From contig JAOVFP010000013.1 in NCBI GenBank assembly GCA_025738555.1, positions 3,162,001 through 3,226,000 of the forward strand: a stretch of DNA of 64,000 bases, in the 5' to 3' direction. Origin of the DNA: Cyathus striatus. Lineage: Eukaryota > Basidiomycota > Agaricomycetes > Agaricales > Nidulariaceae. The translations under genes and the position numbers were made by a program. The notes under the pieces were generated by a model. That model saw only the letters and a program-made list of their open reading frames with translations. It had not been told where the DNA came from and did not search any database. This document shows positions 10,211-20,350 of this stretch, piece after piece; position 1 is the first letter of the stretch; the number at the start of each line of letters is the position of its first letter.

Positions 10211-12242
10211 ATGAAGCTCTCCTCCTTCGCCCTCGTCTCCGTCCTCCACCTCGGTGTAGCCACTGCCCATAATGCCAACACTAGACATCCACGTAGCATC
10301 TACGCCAGACAGGAGACATCCTTCACCGCAACCACCTCTAGTTCCTCTCGCTCCTTGACCAACCCATCTCAGTCTTCAGCCGTAAGTGCTCTGCGACATC
10401 CACATCCGGGACAGCTACCGGTGGTCTCTCTACTAGCGGTGTTTCTACTGCCTCTGGAACCGCCACTAGCACTAGCATTCCACTGGCCACCGGTACTATA
10501 GTCCCTCCTCTTGAAAGTCTTTCTATGGGGATGCCTACCAAGGTTGCCGGTACTGCCACCACAACCTTCACTGTGGGAGCCACACCTCCTATCTCCGGTG
10601 CCCCCGTTCTCCCAACAGCCTGTGCGTGCCATTGCTATGTCGTTCACCATGAACTGTTTTAAATCCTTTCTTAGTCGTGTACACGGTTGGCGAATGGCCA
10701 GCTCAGGATGCTGTCCCGCCCACTGGTAAGAAGACTTTCGTCTTGTGGCCACAATCTTGCGTTAACCTTGCTTCCAGACTCTGATAAGGTGAAAGCCTGG
10801 ATGAAAGAGCTTGATGGAGTCGATATCCCCGATCTCGAACCAACCACCGATGGCTCATGTGCAAGTGATGTTGCCTTTGCAGCTGATGCGGCCAATCGTG
10901 GTTGGTGGACCTGCGGTGGCCACACCCGTGACACCGGTAAAAACTTCGCGTCTTTTTCGCGTTTTGTCGTTCCTGATGACCTTCTCCAATGCTAGACATC
11001 ACTGCTTGCCCTGATAAGCTCACATGGGGTGTTAGCTTTGACGATGGCCCTTCACCTTACAGTGCGTATTCTATTTTGGCTCTGAAATTATTTATATCTC
11101 ATTCCTTTGTTCCGTAGCTCCGTTCGTACCGCCCCGAATTCGCAAATTGTTATTTTTATTAACATACATTGCATTATTCTTAGATATCTCCTTGATTATC
11201 TCGACAAACAAGACATCTCTGCAACATTTTTCGTTGTCGGTTCCCGTGTCATTGAGCGTCCCACCATTCTTCTTGAGGAGTATATGGCCGGCCATGAAAT
11301 CAGTGTCCACACCTGGTCTCACAGGGTATGTTCTGGTCTCACAAAATTGACACGCTCATCCCACATATCGTACTTAGCCTCTCACTTCTTTGACCAACGA
11401 GCAAGTTGTGGCCGAGTTGGGATGGACTCGCAAGGCAATCAAGCGTGTCCTGGGTGTTACACCCACTACCATGCGTCCTCCATTTGGTGACATTGGTAAG
11501 TTCATTTTTGTTATTATACTGTTTTATATTCTAAACCTAGTTTAGATGACCGCGTTCGTGCCATTTCCCTCGCCATGGGTATGGTCCCTATTATGTGGAC
11601 TCGCACACCGGAGGGCGGCGTCTTCGATACCAATGGTACACTACATCCGTTGTCTCAATTTAATATATTTTTATATCTCATCGTTACACACAGATTGGCG
11701 TGTTGCTGCAAGCCAAGTATCTGCCACTGACTCTTTCGCTACCTTCCAAAAGATTCTTACCAATGCTTCTGCCATCGATACTGGGTGAGCAGTTCGTCCA
11801 TGTCTTGTTTATAATATTGACGAAAGTGTTTGTGCAGGTTCATCGTCTTGCAACACGATCTGTATGAAATCTGCGTTGATCTCGCAGTTGGATATACACT
11901 TGAAGCTGCCAGGTCTCACTCTCCTGCTTTTAACGTACGTACAGATGCGCGATATCGCACACGGGTTCTGACTATTGTATTGTCTAGCTTAAGCCCATTG
12001 GTGAATGCATGAACATCCCCACCACTGACCTTTATCTTGAGTCTACTACTAATAAGACGTTCCCCGCCTCTCGCTCTTCCAGTGGTGTTGACACCGATGG
12101 TGATGGGACGATTGATACCAAGGCTGGCGATGCTGATCCCATCAGCGCCAGCTCAGAGAAGAGCGCTGGATTCGCTAATGGACCTTCATTATTGATGATG
12201 CTTTCGCTGGCTGGACTCAGTCTAATGGGCCGATTCGCATAA
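10211..12242 (+). CDS. Chitin deacetylase (carbohydrate esterase family 4), secreted, probably GPI-anchored
   Basis: Converts chitin to chitosan in the cell wall. The start ATG at 10211 gives a signal peptide (MKLSSFALVSVLHLGVATAH) followed by a Ser/Thr-rich linker. The NodB domain shows SFDDGPS (catalytic Asp and metal Asp), HTWSHR (metal His residues), RPPFGD and, later, LQHDLY. The C-terminus has a hydroxyl-rich stretch followed by a hydrophobic tail (SLLMMLSLAGLSLMGRFA), as expected for GPI attachment. There are about ten exons. The exon 1/2 join is uncertain: the obvious GTAAGT at 10382 does not keep frame with the downstream STG-rich sequence, whereas a donor at 10341 with the acceptor ending at 10414 does. 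It follows the carboxypeptidase pair in the same direction. Family assignment is firm. Confidence 0.88.
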
Positions 12243-12796
12243 TGATTTAAAACCTATCTATTGTCGTATTACGTTGGTTTGCTACTGAATACGTTACTAG
12301 TCGCAGAATCAAGCCGTATAAACGGACGTTATGGACATAATACTTTGTTTTGCTAAGTGGCTCTAATGCTAGTAGGAATGGATTTCTTGAAATACACTTA
12401 ATGCCGAGAAGTGATACAACATGGAAGGAAAAGATAGGGCATGGAATGAGCTTGGAACGAGCCATTAATTACTGATATTATTTCAGAATATATTGAAGCG
12501 AGACTCATAACGCGGAATCATCAAGGATAAGTACTGTGCTAAGCCTTTTGGGCACGACATGTGTGCACCAACTTAAGTTACAGAAGGTCGTGAATTGTGT
12601 AGTGAGTAACGGAATTGTTTTGAAGTAAACAGGGAAGAAAGCTCTCATTGGTCGTCTCGGAGATCGGCTAAATATAAGTACAACCCGTACATACCGATTC
12701 AAGCATAGCTATCGTCCATCGCGACGAGTCCTCTGCCACAGCTGCCCTGGCAGCAATCCTTCTTCTTCTCTTTAGTTTGCCTATTGCTCACATCAT
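12243..12796. promoter_or_regulatory. Intergenic region, promoter of SEC1
   Basis: AT-rich 3' flank of the chitin deacetylase followed by a pyrimidine-rich leader (about 12715-12780) before the SEC1 start. No gene seen. Confidence 0.4.
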
Positions 12797-15754
12797 ATGC
12801 CTTCTTTGATTAATATCGTACGAGACAGTGAGCTTGCAAGTTCCGGTGTTCCTTCCCCGCCCATTAACATCGACCCTCACAGAATTCCTCGACGCAATCC
12901 GATCAGTCAACCCTCCAGGGCGTTGGAAGATTTTGGTCGTCGATGAACACTCACAGAAGCTACTAGGCTCAGTTTTGAAGCAGTTCGATGTTCTACAGGA
13001 GAATGTAACACGTATGGTTGTATGTTTCCGCCTTCACTGCACTGTTATAATTGGAGTGTAGAGATCGAGAATATTGCGAACAATCGTGATGTTCAGCCAG
13101 GATTCGAGGCTATTTATTTGCTGATGCCCACCAGCCAAAATGTCGACCGCATCATTCGAGACTTCAGCGATGGACGACAACACTATGCTGGTGCTCATCT
13201 GTTCTTCGTGGAAGGCAAGTAGAACTCCCACATAACGTGTCAGTAGGTAAACTGAATTTGTGACTGCAGGTCTGGCTGAGTCCTTGTTTCAACGTCTAAC
13301 TGCCTCTCCTGCAGAGCCTTTTCTGAAAGGATTGAAAGAACTGTTTATCAATTTCTGGGGTACTATGCTTGGCTTCGCTGGTATCATATACTGCCATCTA
13401 ACTATCCATGGTTTATCGCAGCTACTGAAGCCCAGACATTCTCTATACAAGATCCCGCACAGTTTTTCAGTATTTATAGTCCACCTCGCAGCGAATCATT
13501 ACACCAGTTGGCACGCGAGCGACTCGAGGAAGACTTACGGTTTAATGCACGGCTGGTGAGGAAATTCTATTTTCATCCCACCCCCTTCTGATACTTCCGC
13601 AATAGATAGCAAATGTCTGCATCACTCTTAATGAATTCCCTTACATCCGTTATTATATGCCTCAGAGCCACCTTCCTTTAGGTCCACTCAAACCCAATCC
13701 CCAGACCCGTCCACCACCGCCACCAGAATCTGCCAGCCGTTGGCGATCAAACCTTGCCCGTGGAGCGGATGCGCGTGCTTACGAGGCAGTAGAGACAGAC
13801 TTTGTAACCAAACTTCTTGCCTTCATGGTGCAGGCCACCCTGGAGGAGCATAAGAAGAACAACCCTGAGTTCGCGGTGCGTACCTCTATAATACTTACTC
13901 TTGCTTTTATTTTGAATTACTTGAAATAGAAAACTCCTGAATCTGTTCGTCCGCGTTCAACTCTTATTATCACCGATCGGTCTATGGACTCGGTCGCTCC
14001 ATTTATACACGAATTTACATATCAAGCTATGGCAAATGATTTGCTACCTATCATGAACGGAACGAAATATACGTTCGTATTCTATCGGTTGATACCAATC
14101 CACAACTGACTCTTGTCGCTTCTAGGTACAAGTTCCAGTCATCTCTAGGTGCATACGAAGATAAGACTGCGACATTGTCTGATAGCGATACCGTCTGGAC
14201 TGAAGTCCGCCACATGCACATGCGCGAAGCAATTGACAAGCTTATGGCCGATTTCAACAAGTTCTTGGAAGAAAATGCCGTTTTCAAAGGGTATGAATGA
14301 TGTCTTGCTCGCGGTTTTTACTGAAATAACACCCATTCAGGGAAGGCGCAGCTAACTTGAACGACATGAAAGAGATGCTTGCAAGTTTGCCACAATACCA
14401 AGAGCAAAGAGAAAAGGTATTCGTTATTACTACTCTGTGCTCTGTATTGTATTCATGATATGATAGTTTTCGCTACATCTGAGCATGGCGCAGGAGTGCA
14501 TGGCAATTTTTGAGCGCGCCAAATTACCTGATGTCGCCACTGTTGAACAAGTAACTTTTCCTCTACCCGATGTCATACTTCTTTGGCTGAATGCTTCTGC
14601 AGTGCTGTGCCACCGGTGTGAATGCGGAAGGTAAAACACCAAAGAGTCTCGTCGAAGAGATGGTTCCCCTCCTTGACAGTCGCGAAGTGCAGTAGGTGTT
14701 CGTCCCGTTTGTATACATATCTCTAAATTTACCTCTGATGTAGCAACATCGACAAAGTGCGAGTCATCGCTCTTTATGTTCAATATCGCGATGGCGTTCC
14801 AGATGAGGATCGTCGAAGATTGTACCAACACGCTAGGTTAACACTAGCGGAACAGGATGCCGTTAATGCACTGCTGCATCTCGGTGTTCGTATTACGAGG
14901 GTATGAAAAATTGAATATACATTAGTCTAACCACTAATGCCTATTAGCAGAATCCAACTGATAAAGATTTAAAGAAGAAGCTCAAACAAAAGCCTGCTGC
15001 TGACGAATATGAATTATCTCGGTTCAAACCCACTTTGAAGACTGTCCTAGAGGTATTAGCATTTCAATTTCATACCTTATATATTCTCACGTTTCTATCG
15101 ACTAGGATCAAGTGGCTGACAAGCTGGATAATACAATGTTCCCTTACGTGAGGGAAGCACCAACTCAGGCCCCTCTTGCGCAAAGTCTTCGATCCCCGCC
15201 CCCGCAAACGACCTCATTGCGCAGCCAAAAGCCAGCATGGCATCGTGCGCCTAAGCCAGGTGCTATTGCAAATGATCATAAACAACGAATTTTTGTCTTC
15301 GTGGCTGGGGGAATGACGTACTCGGAGCAGAGGGAGGCGTACAACCTGTCTACTTCACTCAACAAAGATATTTTCATTGGTAGGCAAGAATATATGTCTC
15401 ACCTCTACTATATCCTAATGTATTTGTCAAGGATCGACACATACGTTCACCCCGCGAGAGTTCGTGGATGACCTCAAAGTCCTTGACCTTGGTGGAACTG
15501 GATCGCGTGCGGTTCCCAATGGCTTAAGAGACATGAAAGGGGGACAGCGTTCGTACCAAGAGTTCTACGATGAACGGTATTACACGAAGGATGCACCCCC
15601 TCCTCAAAAGGTACAGACTGGCGGTGGTCTCTCCGCACCCAAGTCTAGTGCTCCGAAGCTGTCACCGACAAACTCCACCTCTGGGTCTATTCATTCTCTG
15701 ACACCATCCGCGAAAGAAGAGAAAAAGAAGAAGAAGGGGTTTTTCCGCTTTTAA
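12797..15754 (+). CDS. SEC1: Sec1/Munc18 family exocytosis protein
   Basis: Binds syntaxin/SNARE assemblies and drives fusion of secretory vesicles with the plasma membrane. Exon 1 ([10 protein letters not shown]) joins across an intron at about 12828-12881 to [20 protein letters not shown], the conserved Sec1 N-terminus. Further family marks are [18 protein letters not shown], the [20 protein letters not shown] block (about 13961-14020), which is the diagnostic SM-protein motif, and [19 protein letters not shown] near the end. The protein ends with a lysine run and FFRF. About a dozen short introns interrupt it. The sequence fits Sec1 better than the Golgi (Sly1) or vacuolar (Vps33/Vps45) SM proteins. 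It is convergent with RPT4 (183 bp apart). Confidence 0.9.
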
Positions 15755-15937
15755 TGAACTTTTTTGATTATATGCTTTTCTGTGGACGAAATATTATGGT
15801 AATATTGTATTCTTATTATCCCGGGTGATCATATATACCCTTTAATATCATGAATGATCAATCTTATCATTGGAATTGTGATATATTCCCGAGTAAATTA
15901 GGAAGGTAAATGTATGTTATACAGCGTCAAAGAATAT

Positions 15938-17460
15938 TTATGTCGTGTACTCCAGTTTAGCTATATGAAGAAAGGAAATGAGAACCAGAACTCAGAGAAG
16001 ATAACCAAGGACATACCCTCGTGCTTCTTGGCCTCTCCCACCTTTCGCGCTGCCTTAGTCAAATCTTCCTGGTTGATATACTCCCTGTCATCGCGGATAG
16101 CAAACATGCCAGCTTCAGTAACAATGTTGCGCAGATCGGCACCATTGAACCCGTCGGAGAGCTAGCTCACACCCATACACATCAGACAGGCTATAGAGTT
16201 TAGAAGCAACTTTCTTACCTTGACAATAGCCTCATAGTCAATATCGCCTGCCTTGTTCACCGACTTTGCATGAATCTTGAGAATTTCTAATCTGCCTTGT
16301 TCATTGGGAAGAGGAACTTCAACTTTACGATCCAAACGACCAGGGCGGAGAAGTGCAGGATCAAGGGTATCGGGCCTGTTGGTGGCCATTATGAGTTTCG
16401 TTCGTCCTAGAGAGTCGAAACCATCCATCTGATTAAGGAGCTCCATAAGTGTACGCTGAATCTCGCGATCAGCGCTGGTACCCTCTGAGAAACGTCTTCC
16501 ACCAATAGCATCGATTTCGTCCATGAAGATGACGCAAGGCTCGTGCTCGCGTGCAAATGCAAACATTTCTCGGACAACACGGGCGCTCTCTCCAATATAC
16601 TTGTCGACGATGGCTGAGGAAACGACTTTGAGGAAGTTGACGCTTAAGGTGGCTGCTACTGCACGGGCGAGAAGTGTTTTTCCTGTTCCAGGAGGACCAT
16701 AAAGCAAGACACCTTTCGGCGGGTTTATCCCCACTCGAAGAAATAGTTCGGGGTTGAGGATAGGGAGTTCGATAATCTTCGTCAAGCTGATGAACATGCA
16801 AATGAAGGGGAAACGAAGAAAGGATTCACCTCACGTAGTTCGCGAATCTGTTCACCCAACCCGCCAATACCAGCAAATGAAGCATCTCCAGGGTCCTCCA
16901 TGCTCATCTTATAGACAAGAGGATCTACTTCTCGAGGAAGGATCCGCATTATGGTAAGAGTAGTCATGTCAAGAGAAACACGGGTTCCAGCCTTCAACTT
17001 CTCGACAGGTAATGTGGGGCGATAAGAGACAACATATCTAGGGCCTGATGATGCTTTCACAATAACTATAAAGCAAGTCAGTCATACGAAACGAGAACGT
17101 AGGATAACAGGCAGCATCACACGCACATCTTTCATCGTCGAGCTGCTTCATGACTTCACCGATGATTTGGCCAACGGATTGTACTGCTTTAATATCTTCC
17201 TCTGTCTTCTCGAACGATTTCTCAAGATCCTTCAAGGAGAAACGCACTACAGGAGGGTGGTGAGGACGGAATTATGCAGCATAGCTACTAGGCGACCCAC
17301 GATTCTTGAGGTTCTCGCTGCTTGTTTCGTGACTTCGCATTTTCTAGGGGAAGATTAGGACGAGTTGCTGGTGAGAGCAGAAATGGCTGACGTCTCTGTA
17401 GCTCTTGAGAGCATCTTTCCTCCTCTGGTCCATTACACCGGATGATGATGAGGCTTCCAT
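15938..17460 (-). CDS. RPT4: 26S proteasome regulatory ATPase subunit Rpt4
   Basis: One of six AAA+ ATPases in the base of the 19S particle; unfolds ubiquitinated substrates. It shows an N-terminal coiled coil ([20 protein letters not shown]), an OB domain, Walker A GPPGTGKT, Walker [10 protein letters not shown] and the second region of homology [36 protein letters not shown] and the stretch around [20 protein letters not shown] match Rpt4 best. The start at 17460 gives [19 protein letters not shown]. The unspliced reading of the 3' end gives a hydrophobic tail. A GT..AG intron (about 15961-16015) instead joins KKHE to AKLEYTT and a TAA at 15938, which matches known Rpt4 tails and lacks HbYX, as expected for Rpt4. 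It is divergent from RPL19, about 490 bp apart. Confidence 0.93.
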
Positions 17461-17952
17461 TGGGATGAGTATTGGATGTGAACGGAAACTGCAGTGAATG
17501 AACGACGCGAAGCCAAGTGACGCGTCCCCTTCCTAATCAGGAACCACGCTCTCTAAAATCATGTGACCAGGGTGTTGGTCGTGGGTTCAAATCCCATCCG
17601 TGAAAAACACATTTACATTGCCAAAGAAAAGAAATACAGCGTTATGAAGTTGGATTTAAAACACGGGCATATGGCCCTAATGGCATATATAAATATTGTC
17701 TCTGGAATGGATGGGAGCTGGGTGTGTGTATGAAGGTTAACTGTACAGTTGAGTGAAATAAGGTTTGGAGTGGCTTAGTTACGTAAGGATGATTTCTGCT
17801 CTGTAGCCCACTGAGTTCCCAGCTGACGGAGCCCTCCATCGACACACTCATCAAGACCAAGGTGAGCAAATCTCTGCCTATCCACTCTCCTCCCCGTTCC
17901 ACACAACCCTTGCTCATCGTTTTTTTGTTTTCTCGACAGACTCCGACGAAAG
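17461..17952. promoter_or_regulatory. Shared divergent promoter region of RPT4 and RPL19
   Basis: No gene seen. It contains an ACGCGT at 17520-17525, an ATCATGTGACC motif near 17549 and the RPL19 5' leader, whose intron runs from about 17861 (GTGAGC) to the CAG ending at 17939. A GGGTTCAAATCCC segment near 17583 resembles a tRNA T-arm, but no complete tRNA can be folded around it. Confidence 0.5.
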
Positions 17953-18702
17953 ATGGGTATGTCGTCCACCAAAATCCCTCGTGTCTCCTTGCTGAATTTC
18001 TCTCCAACTCATAGTCAATCTCCGGTCACAAAAGCGCCTCGCCGCATCCGTCGCAGGCGTCGGGAAGCGCAAAATTTGGCTTGACCCCGCCGAACAGGCT
18101 GAGATTGGAAACGCCAACTCCCGCACCCACGTCAAGAAGCTCATCAAGGATGGACGTATTATCATCAAACCCACCACCGTGCACTCTCGTGCCCGCACGC
18201 GCGAACTCCTGGCCGCAAAGAGGAAGGGTCGCCACACCGGCCCCGGTAAAAGGAAGGGTACTGCCGATGCTCGTATGCCAAGCAAGGTGCTCTGGATGAG
18301 GAGGCAGAGGGTTCTCAGGAGACTGTTGAGGAAATACAGAGAGGCGGGCAAGATCGACAAGCATCTGTGCGTTGCCAGTTTAATCCTCCACGGCTCCATC
18401 CTCTGATTCAACGCCATGGCAGGTACCACTCCCTTTACCAAAAGTCTAAGGGTAACGTCTTTAAGAACAAGCGTGTTCTCATGGAGTACATCCACAAGGC
18501 TAAGGCCGAGAAAACCCGCACCAAAGTCCTCTCCGACCAAATGGAGGCCCGCCGTGTCAAGAACAAGGTCTGTTTTGCATCATCCTTTATTTAATTTCAA
18601 AACTCATCTATTATTCAGGCCGTTCGCGAACGCAAAGCTGCCCGCCTTGCCGAGAAGCGCCAGGGTATCATTGCTGTGGAGCACGAAGCCGCCAAGGAGT
18701 AA
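17953..18702 (+). CDS. RPL19: 60S ribosomal protein L19 (eL19)
   Basis: Structural protein of the large ribosomal subunit. Four exons close cleanly: 17953-17956 (only ATGG), 18015-18366, 18423-18567 and 18619-18702. The product begins [20 protein letters not shown] and contains [17 protein letters not shown] and [20 protein letters not shown], the eL19 signature, followed by the long basic C-terminal helix ending AVEHEAAKE. The 4-nt first coding exon and an additional intron in the 5' leader are common in ribosomal protein genes of basidiomycetes. Length (195 residues) fits the family. Confidence 0.96.
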
Positions 18703-19193
18703 ATTACTACACTGTTTACCATCTCTATTGTCGTCGTATTGTGTCCCATTTAGTCATGATGTCGTCTATCGTCCTCTCCTTGGTCGCATTCTGGGTGTGT
18801 ACACTACACATTTTCCCGCCTCCCATTCAACTGCTTTCCATTACGCCTCTCTCGCTACAGCAAATATATGTATCGCATGCTCGGGAATGATTATGCCAGA
18901 TTCATGCAATTCTATGCATCATCCTTTCTCTCGTGCTTACTAGCGTTAGTTGAGTCACAAATAGCCTATGTCAGCTTTCGCATCCGAAATGATATGATGT
19001 CGTATTTTTATTTCGACGGCACATTTTTCTGGGTGCTTGGACAAACTGCCATGATCACTATGATTGGGTAATGTAAATAAGGATGCTATGTGTAACGATA
19101 CCAGTATTTCACTATGATAGTATCCCCCAAATTTAGTCCAAACTAGTCATCAATAGGATATGATAAGAACATAAATTACACAATAATAATCTT
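18703..19193. other. Convergent intergenic region
   Basis: 3' flanks of RPL19 and of the carboxypeptidase remnant. Short open frames are present, but none has splice support or recognisable sequence. Confidence 0.4.
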
Positions 19194-20335
19194 CTAGTTG
19201 CCTGGTCGAGCTGTTTCTTGTTCAATGAACGTCTTCCACGCCGTACGCGTAGCGGAGGGGAAAACATATGTTGACTGCGTCGCGGCGGGACCGTAATATA
19301 TTTCGTCGCGTCCAGGTAGAATCGGATTAGCGAGCGTTTCATCCTCCCCACTGATAACTTGAACGCCACTGCCTGCGGTAACAACTAAGTCAGTAGTGTT
19401 ATGACTAAGTACAAATTCTCGAAGGAAGGTGAATGCGTATTTATATAAATATGATCATAAACACGGTCCTTCAGGTGCAACCACATTATGACAACTTACT
19501 GCTTCAGGTTTTGATTGTAGTACGAGATGCCCGGCTTTATCAAACAACACATATGTCCAGTTTCGTTCTTGATGAACAATCCCAGCAAATTTTCCATCAT
19601 CACCATGCCATGGAGTGGCAGGTCGGCGTGTAAAGCCTTGAATTCCACCAAATGATGTATTCTAACCGATATTCAGTGAGCTCAGACCGTAAAGTATTAC
19701 CCGACAGTTAATAGTACCTGAGTAGCAACTAATAGATAGTCAGTAATGATTTACACCGGTTGGCTAGATGTATACCTACTTTTGTACTGAGATGCGAAAT
19801 CACTGCGTCGTCGTTACCCGAGTACAAGACAACTCCGACACCTTTTTTAGTAGCATTGGTAGCCATTTCTGTGAAGAAATTCATGGACTCTTCGCTTGTT
19901 TCCTAGTCTATTCGCAAGTCAGTAGGATTTCCTAACATCAATAATATGTACATATTGTCCAGGCTTCTAAACACGTACGGGAATTGCATAGCCCAGTCTT
20001 TACTGGTAGGAGCATGAAGAGCAGCGCGAGTGCGTTTATCTATGGAAACGCATTCGCTTCAGCAGAAAACAGCAACAGATTTGTCACATACCATTGAGGA
20101 AAACTCCGGCATCTGCAGCGACCTTTGGATCGAGTGCATCAGGAATATCATATACGTTGAAGCCCATAGTATCAGAGTTCTGTGTGAGATCTACAACCCA
20201 GTAGACATGGAATTTATAACATGTCGTAACAACTGCAGCACGGTGAACAAATGACGAAACTCTAGAAGATAAGTTACCAGTGCCATCCCTATCAAACCAT
20301 CCAAGTTCTAAACTCAGTTATATCAGAATTAATAC
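19194..20335 (-). pseudogene. C-terminal remnant of an S10 serine carboxypeptidase
   Basis: Reverse-strand exons give MGFNVYDIPDALDPKVAADA, GVGVVLYSGNDDAVISHLST (catalytic Asp region), GIQGFTRRPATPWHGDDGKF, GIVHQERNWTYVLFDKAGHL (catalytic His region) and a C-terminal stretch ending ETARPGN before TAG at 19194. This is the distal part of a fungal S10 carboxypeptidase of a different subfamily from the tandem pair. The N-terminal half with the nucleophile Ser is absent; the next upstream DNA belongs to the CAP-Gly gene. The intron after the active-site His has a GTAAGT donor, but the bases before the expected exon (GCATTCACC) read AATAC instead of a terminal AG. Truncation plus a lost acceptor indicate a relic. 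A non-canonical short gene cannot be excluded. Confidence 0.7.
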
Positions 20336-20350
20336 CTAGGAAGCATGATA

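Noticed and set aside
1..15754. A secretion/cell-wall gene cluster acting as one system
   Set aside because: RhoGEF, carboxypeptidases, chitin deacetylase and SEC1 lie in a row on one strand, but each is a widespread gene with its own promoter. Nothing in the sequence shows co-regulation.
17540..17612. A tRNA gene
   Set aside because: Only the T-arm is convincing. The bases after it (CCGTGAA) have no complementary 5' acceptor strand within about 120 bp, and no anticodon stem pairs.
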